This document shows positions 1 through 12,410 of a stretch of 64,000 nt of DNA, piece by piece (within the stretch, counting starts at the first letter, position 1; the number at the start of each line of letters is the position of its first letter). The stretch is from Tenrec ecaudatus (Eukaryota; Chordata; Mammalia; Afrosoricida; Tenrecidae): positions 12,330,995 to 12,394,994 of the forward strand of contig NC_134541.1 in assembly GCF_050624435.1 (NCBI RefSeq). Direction: 5' to 3'. The notes under the pieces were generated by a model. That model searched no databases. It was not told the DNA's origin and worked only from the letters and a program-made list of their open reading frames with translations. Position numbers and translations under genes: made by a program.

Positions 1-179
1 TGGCCAAATTTAGAACTTACAGAAGGTCACAGAGAATAAATTTAGAACAGAACTCTGAACTTTTGGGCCTGCAGTCCCACGTGGCGTTGAATACTGGCTA
101 CATGACTGCTTACTACCTTGATTTCTGATGAATTTCCCCTCTGGCTTCTGGCTGCACCAGACTCTTGCTGTGTGAGACA

Positions 180-262
180 GACTGTGCTTGGAAGACCTGA
201 GATCTAAGCCAACAGCCGCCACTTTGGAGTTGTGTGACTCTGTTTACCCTCTCTGAGCTGAA
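180..262 (+). repeat. MIR remnant
   Basis: The MIR core pattern ccactt.ggagttgtgtgactctgtttaccctctctgagctgaa is recognisable. Confidence 0.45.
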
Positions 263-376
263 GTGTATTTCACTCACAAACAAGCAAACAAACAAAAACA
301 AAAGGAATAGCAATGATCACAGCTACCTCATATGGTACGGTGAAGAAGATCGGTAAGCACTGAGTCAGTCTGTTCT

Positions 377-603
377 TGGCGGTTCTCAACCTTCCCAATG
401 CTGTGACACTTTCATACAGTTCCTCATGTCGTGGTGACCCCCAACCATAAAATTATTTTCATTGCTACTTCATAACTGTCATTTTGCTACTGTTTATGAA
501 TTGTAATGTGAATCATAATGTGTTTTCTGATGGCCTTAGGTGACCCCTGTGAAAGGGTCATTTGATCCCCAAAGGGTCACGACCCACAGGTTGAGAAATG
601 CTG
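377..603. mobile_element. SPIN-like hAT MITE, copy 1
   Basis: It begins tggcggttctcaacctt and ends ggttgagaaatgctg, so the outer bases have decayed. The body (gttcctcatg.cgtggtgaccc, attgctacttcataactgtc, gggtcacgacccacaggttgag) matches the other three copies. Non-autonomous; no transposase frame. Confidence 0.8.
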
Positions 604-627
604 TAGTAACACTCAACAGACCCACCC

Positions 628-672
628 AAAACTCACTGCCATCGAGTCTATTCTGACTCCCAGTGGCCCAAT
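628..672 (-). mobile_element. AfroSINE tail fragment
   Basis: aactcactgccatcgagtct then attctgactcccagtg is the reverse complement of the AfroSINE 3' tail. Confidence 0.6.
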
Positions 673-1071
673 ACCCTGTCGCTAATAAACCCAGTATTAG
701 AGAGTCCATGAATATTTTCCTTCAAGGAATTTAAAGCAAATCAAAGAAAGCAATGTCACAGTTTATTACCACATGGGCCGCATCTAAAGGTGGTGGGGCC
801 TCAGTGCCCCTGTCCCGGGGTGGGGTGGTTTCTCTCAGACAAGCCTGTCGATGAGCATCGAAAGCAAATTGTACTAAGGATGATCTCTGAGGCCTTAAGA
901 AAACGGCATAGCATCTGGCTGAATCATTCCACCTCTGAGAATTTATCCTGAAGACACAACCTCAACGACAGACCACGATCTGAGACTCAAAATTGTTCCC
1001 CACCACACTCCTTACAATGGAAAGGACAACTCCTTTTTCTTTCCACCAAACACAAACAAAAGCCCAAATCC

Positions 1072-1262
1072 CTGCCCCCGAGTTGACACTGCTTCCTAAG
1101 GACCTCGTAGGACCGGTAAAACTGCCCCCAGCCGTCTCTGAGACTTCCAGTCTTTGAAGGAGCAGACAGCCTCATCTACTGCTCACGGAGTCACTGGTGG
1201 GTTCGAACCGTGGACCTTGTAATTAGCAGATCCAGGCGTAGCCCACTACACCACCAGGGCTC
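1072..1262 (-). mobile_element. AfroSINE
   Basis: Reverse-complement AfroSINE: degraded tail at the left, B-box region ggttcgaacc near 1199 and head ccactacaccaccagggctcc at the right end. Confidence 0.75.
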
Positions 1263-1627
1263 CAAATTCTAGCCACAGGGAATCCTTAAAGAATCATGTT
1301 GGGCCAGCCCTACCATGCAATATTTTCTCGTCGCTAAATTGCTTTATGAAAAATGGCGAAACGGAGCAATGACTACGCACTACTGTCTCATGAAAAAGGA
1401 ACACAGAGTTGTATGTATTTATCTTCTGTAAGAATAACATTGTTATAAGTTGTCCGTGGCCCCTCCTGGGGACATTATGACAGAGTGAAACGCCGCCCAG
1501 TCCTGTGGCATCTTCATGGTCTCTGGTGCCTTTTCGTCATTTACTGGCTATCGTGTCCACCCAGCTCCAGGGGTGGGGCGGGGTGGGGGGAACGTCTTCT
1601 CTTGTTCTTGCCGACCCTCTCCCCAAA

Positions 1628-2045
1628 CCCCATGTCCTTTCCTAGTGACTAGTCTTTCCTCATGGCATGTCCAAAGTAAGCGAGCAGAAGTCTCACTGTC
1701 ACTTCTAAGGAGCATTCTGTTTTCATCCCACCCTGGTGGCCTGGTGGGTTACGTGTTTGGGTTGCTAACTGCAAGCCCCGCAGTTCAAATCCACTAGCTG
1801 CTGCTCTGGAGAAAGATGAGGTTTTCTATTCTCGTAAAGAGTGACAGTCTCGGAAACCCACAGCAGTTCCACCCTGTCCTGGAGGGTCACTATGAGTCAG
1901 AATCGATTGGGTGGATGGTGTTTTTTTTGGGGTGTGTGAGACAGATTTATTTGTTCTAGCAAACAATGGTATATTCAGTATCCTTTGCCAACATACAGCC
2001 CAGGTCAATCAAGTCTTTATATGCTTCCCTTTTACATCGTCAGGC
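1628..2045 (-). mobile_element. RTE/BovB-type LINE fragment split by an AfroSINE
   Basis: Left part 1640-1722 (catggcatgtccaaagtaag, tctaaggagcattctg) and right part 1932-2045 (gacagatttatttgttctag, atggtatattcagtatcc) are contiguous in the RTE consensus. The AfroSINE at 1729-1925 sits between them, so the SINE is the younger insertion. Confidence 0.7.
1729..1925 (+). mobile_element. AfroSINE inserted in an RTE fragment
   Basis: Full-length: ccctggtggcc, gttgctaactgcaag, gagaaagatgaggttttcta, acagtctcggaaacccacag, ctatgagtcagaatcgatt. Confidence 0.85.

Positions 2046-2047
<2 letters not shown>

Positions 2048-2089
<42 letters not shown>
2048..2089. repeat. (AC)n microsatellite
   Basis: An uninterrupted AC run of about 21 units directly beside an AfroSINE tail. 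Confidence 0.95.
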
Positions 2090-2090
<1 letters not shown>

Positions 2091-2092
<2 letters not shown>

Positions 2093-2285
2093 CAATGCCA
2101 TCGAGTTGATGCTGACTCATAGAGACCCTATAAGGCAGAGCAGAATGGCCCCTGTGGCTTTCTGAGGCTGTAACTCTCTACAGGAGCAGCCAGCCCCATC
2201 TTGCACCAGCAGAGTGGCTGGTGGGTTTGAACTGCTGGCCTTGCAGTTAGCAGCCTAACTCATAACCACTGTGCCACAGAGCCCC
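2091..2285 (-). mobile_element. AfroSINE beside a CA microsatellite
   Basis: Reverse complement, from tcaatgccatcgagttgatg to ccactgtgccacagagcccc. Its 3' tail abuts the (AC)n at 2048-2089, which probably grew from the SINE tail. Confidence 0.85.
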
Positions 2286-2304
2286 TTTCCCACATGCATA
2301 GAAG

Positions 2305-2525
2305 GTGGAAAATAACAATGGCTATCATTTACTGAGCATGAACTATTGTACTAGAAACTGCTAAGCCCATATAGGCTCCTCCCAACAACCCAAAGAGGTG
2401 GGCAGTACTATGACCCCACTTTACAGATGAAGAAACAGAGGTCCCAAGTGGTGATGTGGCCACTAGTCGGCAGCTGCGCCGGGATCCAAACCCCGGCCTC
2501 TGAGCTCCAAAGAGACAAGGAGTGG
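2305..2525 (-). repeat. MIR
   Basis: ctatcatttactgagcatg, ccccactttacagatgaaga and gcgccgggatccaaaccccg are the reverse-complement MIR layout. Confidence 0.65.
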
Positions 2526-3553
2526 ACAGAATGAGCATGCATTAACCGGCTGACTGTGGCCCCTAGGGTCAAGTAGGAGGGCCCTTTAATGTCTTCCCCA
2601 TATTCGTCTTTGTTTATTCTGCAAACCAGGAAGAAAAGGGAGGGAGGGCAGAGTATCTGTGTCTTAGATACAAAGAGACAAGAAGAAGCCACTGGGCCTC
2701 TCAAGGAAGCATCTTTGAAGATAAAACAGCCAGGACTCATCCACATCCTTTCTGGGTGTGGTGTTTGTTGGAAGAGGAGCAGAGTGTCCTGGCTCTGTCG
2801 TCTGGAGTGTGTGCTGCAAACATGCGCGCGCGCACACACACACACGCAGCCCATACCGGCCAAAGACAAGGGAGAGACAAAAACCAGAAGTAGCCAAAAC
2901 TCTGCTAGACCAATGCAGGCTGTTACAGGCACAGCTTTCCAAAAAGCAGAGCTCAGTCAAATAAATATTTTCCCTGTGAGAAGAGACTTTCGTCGGCGAT
3001 CTTAACAACCCCCAATTCATTCCAGACCCACTTGGAGCTGCTGGCGTCGAAGCACCCATCTTGATGTACTTAGATCTCCCAGTAACTGCAGCATGCCTGT
3101 GTGTCTGGCTGCTTCCTCCCATTGATCGGCTGTATGCCAGGGGCACTGGGCAGGGGGCGGGGGGGGGGTGAGGGCAAGAAATGGTTTGTCCCTGGGGGAT
3201 GCTCTCCCCTCTCTCTCAGTTCCTGGGACCCTCAGCTTTCTTTTCCCAGTTAGCCACCCCTTTCCACCTCAACCGGAGACCCGTGGGTTTGGGCTCTGTC
3301 TTTGGCAAAGACTGAGCACGCCCGGTCCCAGACACGATCTGCGGTGGGAGTTTGGAAGCAGGCACTCAGAAGACGTATACAAAGAAAGTCTGGGCTGTCT
3401 CGGGCCCTGCGTGCTTCAGGACCTCTGCAAAAATCCCTGGATCGGCTAATTGAGTAATTCAGCAATTGTGTATCATGCAGCCGTCCAAGTGTGAAATCAA
3501 GTACAAAGCCAGTACCAGACTGTCTCCCAAGTGCATTCCACCTGGGACACAGA

Positions 3554-3705
3554 ATCACTCACTCACTCACTCACTGTCCTTCATTCACTCGTCCACCCAC
3601 TTCTTCATTTATTCACTCAGTCCTTCATTTGCTCACTCAGTCATTTGCTTACCCAGTCTTTACTCACTCACTCATAGACTAGCTCGCTTGCTCACTCGAT
3701 GGAGA
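3554..3705. repeat. (TCAC)n tetranucleotide repeat, degenerate
   Basis: A perfect CTCA run at 3554-3575, then about 130 bases of degenerate ttcatt/cactcagt units. Confidence 0.85.
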
Positions 3706-4124
3706 ATCACTGCGTACTTACATGTGCTGTTGTTCTCGGGGAGTGCTGCCAGTCAGCAGTGCATCAAATGGGCACCGCTCCTACCCTCCCCGGGGCCCCT
3801 TCCAGTGGGCTGACTGACAGCCAACAAGGACAGTCCGGTGGCTAGCATGTCAGATCATGGTCAATGCTAAAGAGAACCACCAAGCAGGAACTGGGGAACT
3901 GGGAGTTGAGGGGCAGGGGAGGGCCATGTAAGTGAGAGACCAGGAAAGGCCTTTGGAGAACAGGTGTTTACGTTCTGACCTGCAGGAGGTGGGAGGAGAG
4001 GATCAAGGAGGTGCTGGGGTATCAGATAAAAATAACAGGTGTGAGAAGGGCAACCCTGCTCCGGCTAACCTTTAGTTCCACTTGTGCCCATGGAAGCCTT
4101 TATTGGTGTGCCTCTAATGCCTTG

Positions 4125-4612
4125 CTAGTCTGGGTTGACTAGAGAAATAAATTCATAGACACTCATGTGTGTATAAGAAAGAGCTTTATGTAAGAGAGCA
4201 ATTGGATATTGAGAAAGCATGCCAGCCCAGGCCAGTTCAAAACCATAAGTCCGATACCAGTCTATAAATTCCTCTTCATACTCACGCAGTCATGCAATGA
4301 TGCAAATGCAGGAAGATCACAGGCCAGTGGGTGGAAAGTCTTGTGGATCCAGTGGCGGTGGAAGCATCTCAGCACTGGCGTGGGTCTCCATGTGGCTCCT
4401 CCAGCTCCAGGGCTCTGTTTCAGCGTAGCTCCACGTGGCTTGTCAGCAGGAAGACGAAGCACCAAGAGAGTGTTTCTGGCCTCCAGTGAGCTATTTACGT
4501 CCTTAGCCCCTCCAAATGAGGTCCTCAAGCTGCGGACTGATTGACAGGCTGAACTCCACCCCTTCACTCTTCATAGTCTCGAGTTGACACCAGAATATGT
4601 AACTGCCACATG
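4125..4612 (+). repeat. Unnamed interspersed repeat, family X, copy 1
   Basis: From gggttgactagagaaa to atgtaactgccaca, about 0.49 kb. The reverse complement of 61620-62106 matches along the whole length (gtgtataagaaagagcttta, gagagcaatt, caagctgcggactgattgac, ctccaccccttcac). No protein frame. It may be an LTR or other old mammalian repeat; I cannot name it. Confidence 0.7.
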
Positions 4613-4886
4613 CCCTGTACCAGATGCCAGCCTGCCCACTGCCATGGCCACCTAGAGCTGTGCTCTATTGATCTGAAGGGAAGATGTTTCAGATGCTGAT
4701 GGCTGCCCACCCTCATGATGGCCTTTCTCTTTTTCACTACCCAACTTACAAATGCACATGAAGTTGTGGACCCCAGCTTGGGTCATGGTACTTTCCAATG
4801 TCCACTGATGTCTCATTGAAAGCATGGTGGTCTAACAGGCAAGTGGGCTCATTTGAACTTGACCAGTGACTGTGTGTGTTGTAAAG

Positions 4887-5080
4887 AAGCCCTGGTGGCA
4901 GAGTGGCTATGCCTTGGGCTGCTAATTGCAAGGTGAGCAGTTCAAAACCACCAATTGTTCCATGGGAGAAAGATGGAGCTTTCTGCTCCCGGAAAGATCA
5001 TAGTGTCAGAAGCCCACAGGGATATAGTTCAATGGAGTCACCATGAGTCAGCACTGACTCGATGGCAGTGAGTTTGGTCT
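4887..5080 (+). mobile_element. AfroSINE
   Basis: Full-length plus-strand copy from aagccctggtggcagagtgg to cgatggcagtgagtttggtc. Confidence 0.88.
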
Positions 5081-7221
5081 TTCGGGGCGTGTGTTGCTAT
5101 TTGTGACAAATGATACTGGCTTTCATTTACAGTAAGAATTACAGCGTTCTTTTACAAATGCACTCGTTTAAGAAAATGAGTGAATTCAAAGGAATACTTG
5201 ATGTCGCCTATGAAACAGGTATCTTTAAGTTCTGGGGGTGGGGATTATATAGGTGATAAGAGAGTAATCAGAACTTAGGACCCACTGAAATAAAATAGAC
5301 GGAATGAAATAAATGCTCAGTGTATCAAAAGGCTAAATTCAAGATACTGGCAGGGATGTATATTCTTGTCTACAGGCTCTGGGGGGAAAAAAATCCATTT
5401 TGAGCAACTCCTTGTCTGCCTAATTCAGCCCCGCCTGGTGCTAGGACTGCTCTTTCCATTTCATGGGGGCTGCTCTCAGCTCCTAGTGGCCGCCCCACAT
5501 TCTTTGCTGTGTGGCCCCTTCCACCTTCATGTCAGCAACAGAGATTCTCCCTCATGGGGGACTCCTTTCATGCTTAGGAGCCTCTGTTGCCAGCAGTGGC
5601 CAAACCTGTTTCAGGACTCACCTGATTAGGTCAGGCTTGCCCAAGGTAATTGCCCTTCTGCCCTATAGGGTGCCATGACCATGAGAATGATGTCATGATA
5701 GGCACAGATTATTATACCCACACTCAAAGGGGCGGGGGCGAGACAAGGGTAAGGTGCCTTGGGGGTCATTGTCATGCTGTGCTGACCGCAGAGGGTCTTA
5801 GGCTCAGGGAGGACCATCACGGTGGGAGGAGTTACTTCCTTTCCCTGGCCTGTGTGCAATCTTCAGGCGGCTCTTCCGTCTCTGGCCGAGCCACAGGGCC
5901 CGGAGGCCCAAACCTCCATCTCTGTGGTTCACCTGAAGCCACGAGGCTCTGGGAGGGAAGCGTCTCAAGCCGGCTGGGGCTAGCGCAGGTCTCCTTGCCC
6001 AGGGCTCTGTCACCCACAGACTCTCCTGTCTCCCCATAGAACCCTCAGACCTCACTCTCGCCCCTGGGAGGGGGTGAGCCATCTCTTTCCAGCTAGCTCA
6101 GACCCTGGGGAGCAGTCCCCTAGACATCCCTTGGGATTGCCACTGGGCTAAGTGGACCCAACTTCATTAAGCAGGAAGCCCAATGAAGGCCAACGTGCAG
6201 AAAATCCAAAGGCGGTGTTGGTGTGTGTGTGTGGAAAGGGCCTGCTCAGCCCCAGGGGGCGAGGCAATTTGACCCAGGCTGGTGTGCTGGTGGAATTGAG
6301 GGGTGGGGTGGCAAGTGATGTGTGGTGCCACAAAGTCCCCAGCCTCTGTCTCTGGGGCTAGGCTTCAACCACGTGCCAGGGCCCTTCATGGAGCTGGTTT
6401 CTGCAGCGGCCGCCCCTCTCCTGCATTCCTGTGCCCCAAGTCAGATGCCGCCCCGACATTCTCATTTGCCCTACAATCACACTAATGCCACTGTCGGAGG
6501 CATGTGGTGGACTGCAGAGAGGACACTTGGCCTGTTTATGCTGAGAGGTCTTCTGGAAGGCTTTGGGGGCACCCCTCGAGTTGATGGGGCAGCCAGAGAC
6601 AGTAAGCCCGGAAATGGGCCAGAACCAGGATGCAGGGTCGCAGCACTGGCTCCAGCCCACATCCTGGTCAGCACACCGTGGCCATCAGATGGAGGTCGCC
6701 AGTGTCGTCGTCTGTCTCTCTGGCCTTGGGTCCATGTACTCCTGGGAGAGGCAGCTCACTGGCTTGGTGGCCCTGGTGACCCTCCCCGGGGCTCTGGGAC
6801 AACCCCATCAGACAAAATGACAGCAAACACTGAGGAAGAACTAAGTCCCCCTCCCCGGGAAAGTGGGGTGAGGTTAGGATATAAGCATCCACTGAATTTG
6901 GGGTAACGGAGAGCTGGGAGTCATAGGCGTCACGCTAAATTGCCTCTGCTGGGAAGTTTCTCACCCCCAATGCCACTGCCTGCCTCGCGGTCCCTGGCCG
7001 CCCCTCACCAGCACCCACAGTTCTGTGCTTTCTTACTGTCAGCGGTGTTCAGTCTCAGGTGTCACGCCACCTCTGCTGGGGATGACCCTTGCCCCGGCTA
7101 CATTGCTTGGTAAAACCAGGTTTATTCTGCTGCGGGTCTCTAACCGTAGCAGAACAGAGTAGCAGGGCAAGCAATGAGTGCTCGTGTCCTTTTAACAAGG
7201 GGGGGGGGGGGCTTTCCAGAG

Positions 7222-7405
7222 CAAGTCCTGGCAAGGGTGAGGCCAGCTAACCTCAATGGCTTCCATTGACAAATGAGGGAGCGGGGCTGCCCAGGGGGTA
7301 CATGACTCAGCCAAGGTCTCAAAACTAAAATGCGGGCAAGGGCCAGACTCGAACACAGGCTGTCCGACCCCAAGGCTTATCCTCATTGGCCACTGTGCTG
7401 CGCCG
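7222..7405 (-). repeat. MIR
   Basis: attgacaaatgagggagc, gtacatgactcagccaaggt and cagactcgaacacaggctgt fit a reverse-complement MIR. Confidence 0.6.
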
Positions 7406-8134
7406 TCTCACTGTAACTGTGTGTCTCTGCGGTTATTGGCGAGTCTGCTGAGTCCAGAAATACCCCGCCCCATGTCATTTTCTATTCGATGTGAGCTCAA
7501 AATGTAGTAATACTACTACCTTGTCCTAACTGACAGATCCTGTCATGCTTTCCGTAAGAAGGCACTCACTCCGCAAATCCAGCTGTTTCCCCCGTGAATT
7601 CTATTACAAAATTGATATGCATTCCACCAAATCATCTCCCCGGAGACCCGAGGAAGAATTCGCAGAGCAGGAACGAATTATTAAACAGCTTGTAGTACAC
7701 AAGCCGCACGGTGTCTGCCTGGAATGTTTTGCAACGCTTTTGGACACTCGAGGATTCTCATTCCAGCACAAGCTGTTTATCTCGGGCTCCTAAGCCACAC
7801 GCATTTCTCACATGCCTCGGGATCCGCTGACTTCACTCTGAGCACCAGCAAGGGGACCTCTTTTGCGCTGGTGTGTGGGGTCTTGTGGTGGCTGATAGAG
7901 CAGGGCTGCAATGCCTGGGGAGACCACTAGGGGTCTTCTTCCAACAGAAAATGCATCGTGGCGATGAGTTCTGCAAATGCAAGGCTCTGGGTTTGGCAGA
8001 ATTCACCTTTTCCTTTGGAAGGGAAGGCACTCTTCCTTACCGTCTGACAGGGATTGCGCAGCCTGCAAAGGTCTGAGCCATCTGGCATTTCCTCCTCCCC
8101 TGCAGACCTCTGCCCCAGGGAGACACTTGAGCCT

Positions 8135-8174
8135 GGGATTTGGGGGCGGGGGGGGGGGTGGTTGGGGGGGGGGA
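8135..8174. repeat. G-tract cluster
   Basis: Four or more runs of five to ten G separated by one to four bases; a G-quadruplex is possible on the plus strand. Confidence 0.6.
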
Positions 8175-8664
8175 GCTGAGAAAGCACGCTCATGTTGCTG
8201 TCGAAAGCAAAACCAGGCTAGCAGCCGGCAAGATCCGCCTCTTATAAATTGTTTACCCGGGAGGACCAGATGGCTCATCTCTTGTAGAACCTTTGACCAC
8301 CTTCCTCTCCCATTAGCAGCCTCTGTGAGCAAACAGACCCCACGCCAGCACCCACAAGCCAGGGAAGGAGTCCCAAGATCGACTGGCTTGTGGGGAGCCC
8401 CTGGCATTCCAGGAGGGAGGCTCAGCACTAGGATGGGGACCCTGGTGGGTAGGGTGCAGGGGGATGAACCAACAGAGTGCTGACCCTACAGGGCCCAGGG
8501 CCCAGCCCTTCCCTTGCCTCAGGCTCCCTCCAGGGGGATCCAGGCCCACCCACTCCTCACCTCTCTGCCTGGCAGCCTCAGATGCTCCGCCCAACATTCA
8601 AAACCCGCTCTCACGCTAACCTTTCCCTCCACCCCCCACCCCCCACTCCCTAGGTGTGGGATAA

Positions 8665-8800
8665 GGTGACTTTGGATTGACACAGTGGCTGCCAGAGTGG
8701 GCTTGCACATGGGGATCGTTGAGGATGGGGTAAGGACCGGGCAGGCAATCCTTCTGTGCGCACCAGGGTGCTGTGTATGGGAACGCACCCCGTGGCCCCT
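8665..8800 (+). mobile_element. RTE/BovB-type LINE tail fragment
   Basis: ggattgacacagtggctgcc, tcgttgaggatggggtaagg and accgggcaggcaatccttct match the extreme 3' part of the RTE family; the AfroSINE-like final motif is lost. Confidence 0.65.
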
Positions 8801-9349
8801 GACGACAGTTTGTGTCCACTGCTGCTGGTGCTCCGTGCATCAGGGACAGCTCTGGATCACAGGCTGATGATGTGAGCCTGCGAACTTCCTGGGACTTGGA
8901 GAGGAGAGGGCAAAGAAAAGCCAACTTTGATGCCTCATCTCGGGGGGTCTTCTGGTGTGGGAGCCCCCCTGGGGAGGTGCAGACCCTTCAAGTCCTTCTC
9001 TCTGGCCTCCAGAGACTCAGCAGCATTTCCCCTCTGGGGTTTATGGGAGGCAAACACAGCCGCTGACCTGGCAAGCTGGATGCAGGAGCCTGCCAGGCCT
9101 GCCTCCTCCCCTCTGGGGCTGCTGGCTGCTGGGACCCTTTCCTGCCCGTGACAATGGGAAGACCAGGTGCTCACAACTGTCCCCAGGCCACAGCACTGAC
9201 CCGATGAGAATTCTCTCTCTGGCCCAGGGTGAGGGTCTGCGGACACCCTGCCCCCACGCTGTGGGGAGCCTCCCTAGGGAGGGGGTGCCAGCTGGGATGA
9301 GGCTGGCATGAAGGAAGCTGGCCATGGCGCATGGGGCTGATGTGCCACT

Positions 9350-9440
9350 TCGGAGGGTCTGGATTCAAATCCAGGTTCCATCATCTAAAAGCCGTGCAGC
9401 TTGTAGCAAATGAATCCCCTCTCATCTGGGACACAGAGGC
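9350..9440 (+). repeat. MIR remnant
   Basis: gtctggattcaaatccaggt and tagcaaatgaatcccctctc match the MIR core. Confidence 0.45.
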
Positions 9441-9697
9441 ACAACCACAGGCAGTGGTGGGGCTTCCAGGAGACCGGAGCGTCGAAGTACATGACAAATA
9501 CTTGTTGGAAATACGTGCGCAATTCACATTCTTATCCTACCAGCCGGCTCTGTCCACAGGGCAGGCAGGCCGCCCGGAGACCATACAGACACGGGGTTGT
9601 GTTGGGGCTGTCACAAAACCAGCCAGAGAGAGAGGAGGTCACATCCAGCATCTGTGCTGGCTGGCAGGGGAATGTCACTTTCCATGCACGAATAGCT

Positions 9698-9889
9698 CAG
9701 CGGTTCTCAACCTTCCTCATGCCCTTTGACACAGTTCCTCATGTGGTGGTGACCCAACCCCCAACCATAACATGATTTTCGTTGCTACTTCATCACTGTC
9801 ATTTTGCTACTGTAATCAATCAGGTGAGCCCCGTGAAAGGGTCATTCAACCCCCCAAAGGTGCCGTGACCCACGGGTTGAGAACCGCTG
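9698..9889. mobile_element. SPIN-like hAT MITE, copy 2
   Basis: About 192 bp with inverted ends CAGCGGTTCTCAACC and GGTTGAGAACCGCTG. The target duplication is not clear at this boundary (flanks gaatagct and gctcagca). Confidence 0.85.
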
Positions 9890-10261
9890 GCTCAGCATGT
9901 CCCCTGTGAGGTTCTAGAACAGACAGACTTTATCTCGGGGAGAGAAATGAGACCTGGACCAGGGAGGTTGCAGGGGGTGGGAGATGGAGCCAGAGCAAGG
10001 GGAATCCTGGGGTGAGGGAACAGTTGTGTACCTTGTTTGGGAGGGTGGCCCCGCCCACAGACATTTGTCTGACAGGTTGACACTCTGCACTTTAAATCTC
10101 TGTTTCATTCGACATGGATTGTACCTCTCTATTAGAGCCAATCATTTAAAAATATGTATCTTCCTCCCTTGCTGCCCCAGCTGCTCAACCTCCCTGCCCC
10201 GAGACCAGCCCGCTAGCAGTGTGTGTGGAGTGGGCACATCCTCATCTGAGTTTTGGAAGGC

Positions 10262-10350
10262 AGGAGGGTGCAGGACCGGGCAGCATTTCCTTCTGTTGCA
10301 CATCAGGTCGTTATCCGTCTGGGCGCCGACTCAACAGCCCCTGACAGCAG
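10262..10350 (+). mobile_element. RTE/BovB-type LINE tail fragment
   Basis: caggaccgggcagcatttcc, cttctgttgcacatcaggtc and gccgactcaacagcccctga correspond to the last 80 bases of the RTE family. Confidence 0.6.
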
Positions 10351-10376
10351 TAGGGACACCAGATGTCACTCAGGGT

Positions 10377-10432
10377 GTTGGTGGCGCAGCGCAGGACGCA
10401 TGGGGCTGCTAACTGCAGGTCGAAACCAGCAA
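10377..10432 (+). mobile_element. AfroSINE head fragment
   Basis: ttggtggcgcagcgcagg, gggctgctaactgcaggtcg, aaaccagca: the tRNA-related head only. Confidence 0.5.
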
Positions 10433-10454
10433 GTGAAGCCCTGGGTAGGTGGCG

Positions 10455-10640
10455 AGGAAGCCAGGTGGTATGGCAGGTTACGCACTGGGCTGCCACCAAA
10501 AGGTCGGCAGTTCGAACCCACCAGCTGCTCCGGGAGAGGAAGAGGAAGCTGTAAAGAGTGCCATCCTCGGAACCCAGGGGCAGTTCTACCCTGTCCACTG
10601 GTGTCGCTGTGCATCGGCATGGACTCGACAGCAGTGAGTT
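10455..10640 (+). mobile_element. AfroSINE
   Basis: Plus-strand copy with gtcggcagttcgaaccca (B box), ccaccagctgctccg, ggggcagttctaccctgtcc and ggactcgacagcagtgag. Confidence 0.82.
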
Positions 10641-10878
10641 CCACGTGCCACTTGGCACTCTGCTTTTTCACCTGAGCAGTTCGTCCATGCCACTCCTCAG
10701 GTAGCTGTCGCCTGCTGTTCCCCTGGGTGATGGGGGCCTTCCTCGCTGGCTGTCCCCAGTCGCAGGGAATGCCGAGTGAGTGCTGTTCTCCGCAGGATGC
10801 ATTCCAAGAGCTGAAAGGCAGCGTGCATCCAGGTTCTTGTTTCCAAATTGCTCCTCACGGAGATTACGTGGGTATAAG

Positions 10879-10968
10879 GAGCCCTGGTGGTGGAGCTGAG
10901 ATCTGCCATCCTCAAGGCAGCTCCGTGGAGAAAGGCTGGGCTTTCGGACTTGATGGCAGTGAGTGTGG
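10879..10968 (+). mobile_element. Internally deleted AfroSINE
   Basis: Starts gagccctggtggtggagc and ends gacttgatggcagtgagtg within 90 bases, so most of the middle is missing. Confidence 0.65.
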
Positions 10969-11544
10969 TGTATTTTTTCATGCCGCCAGCGGAGGGTGAC
11001 CGGAGGGTCACACGGAGGCCAGCATCCAGGGACAGCACAGAACGCATCCGGAGAAGAGCATTCCAGAGCTGGAAACCATGGTGCCAAGTCCCCGAGGAGG
11101 AGGGGAAGGCTGACGGTGGCTTGGCTGCAGGGCAGGGGGCTGAGGGCTCTGTGGTGTGAAGTGAGGACAGAGAGCAGCCAGGGCTGACCAGAAAGTGGAC
11201 GTGGGAAGGGAGCGAGGCTTAGGGTATGGATGTGGGGAGTGGGCCTGGGACATGGACATGGGGAGTGGGGTTAGGGTATGGATGAGGGGTGGGGGGGTAG
11301 TGCATAGAGGTGGGGAGGGAGCAGGGTTAGTGTAAGAGCTCCGAGAAGCCTCCACCTGAACTGGGTCTCAACTGGGCCTCAGGTAGGTCTGAGGTGGCCT
11401 GGGTGGGCCTGAAGTGGCCTGGAGTGCACTGTAATCAGCAGGTGGGGTGAGGGGTGAGGAGGGTAGTGACAGGGTTTGGTCCCTGCTGGCCCAGATGGAA
11501 AGGCTATTGCGTCTGGCCGACTCTGGCTGTCTATTGAGGAGCTC

Positions 11545-11672
11545 CGTGCTCCGTGGGGTTTCCAGAGACTGCTTGTTCTGAGACAGATCTCCAGACCTTT
11601 CTTGTGCGGAGCCCCTGGGCGGGCTAGAACCTCTAACCTTCAGTGCGTTCACCATTTGAGCACCAGGGTCGA
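11545..11672 (-). mobile_element. AfroSINE fragment
   Basis: Reverse-complement head: tggggtttccagagactg, cccctgggcgggctagaacc, ctaaccttcagtgcgttcac, tgagcaccagggtc. Confidence 0.6.
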
Positions 11673-11931
11673 GGATGCATGGCGGCGGTGGCAGAGCAGA
11701 CGGCGGGACCCCTGGCCTGAGGCTCCTCCGGAGGAGAGGAAGGGTCTGCCTGGCTTAGCCTAGAGGATACTGGGGCTTGCTGAGAGGCAACAGCCCCCCA
11801 GCCCCTGAAACTGGCCTTCAGGGAGCAGGAGCTTAGGGACTTACACGTGGGGTGGAGAGAACAGGTTACAAAACCTAAGACATGAAGGAAAATATTGGTA
11901 GATCTGACCACATAAATACTTGAAACCCCCC

Positions 11932-12053
<122 letters not shown>

Positions 12054-12410
12054 TATGACTTGGCAAGCCCCGAGGAGGAAAGTCTAAAGACAACAAGCAT
12101 TTAGAAACATGCTGAATCTCATTAGGAACCAGGGAAAAGCAGATGCAGACAGGCCCATCCGGATCAGCCTTTGGCCAAACACAGCCCCTGGGGGACATTT
12201 GGCCAAGTCTGGAGACCATCTTGGTTGTCACAGCTGGGGGTGGGGTGGGACATGCTAGTCCAGTCTAGAGGATAGAGACCAGGGACACTGCTGAGCATGG
12301 TACGATGCACGGGGCGGTCCTCCAGGACAAAGGATGACCAGCCCCAAATGTCACCCACGCGAGGTGAGACCTGTGCCCATGACCACTTCTGGACTGGAGG
12401 GCGCCTCATG

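Noticed and set aside
2817-2850. gcgcgcgcacacacac as a Z-DNA promoter element
   Set aside because: A very short run with no start-site or conserved context; treated as a minor simple repeat.
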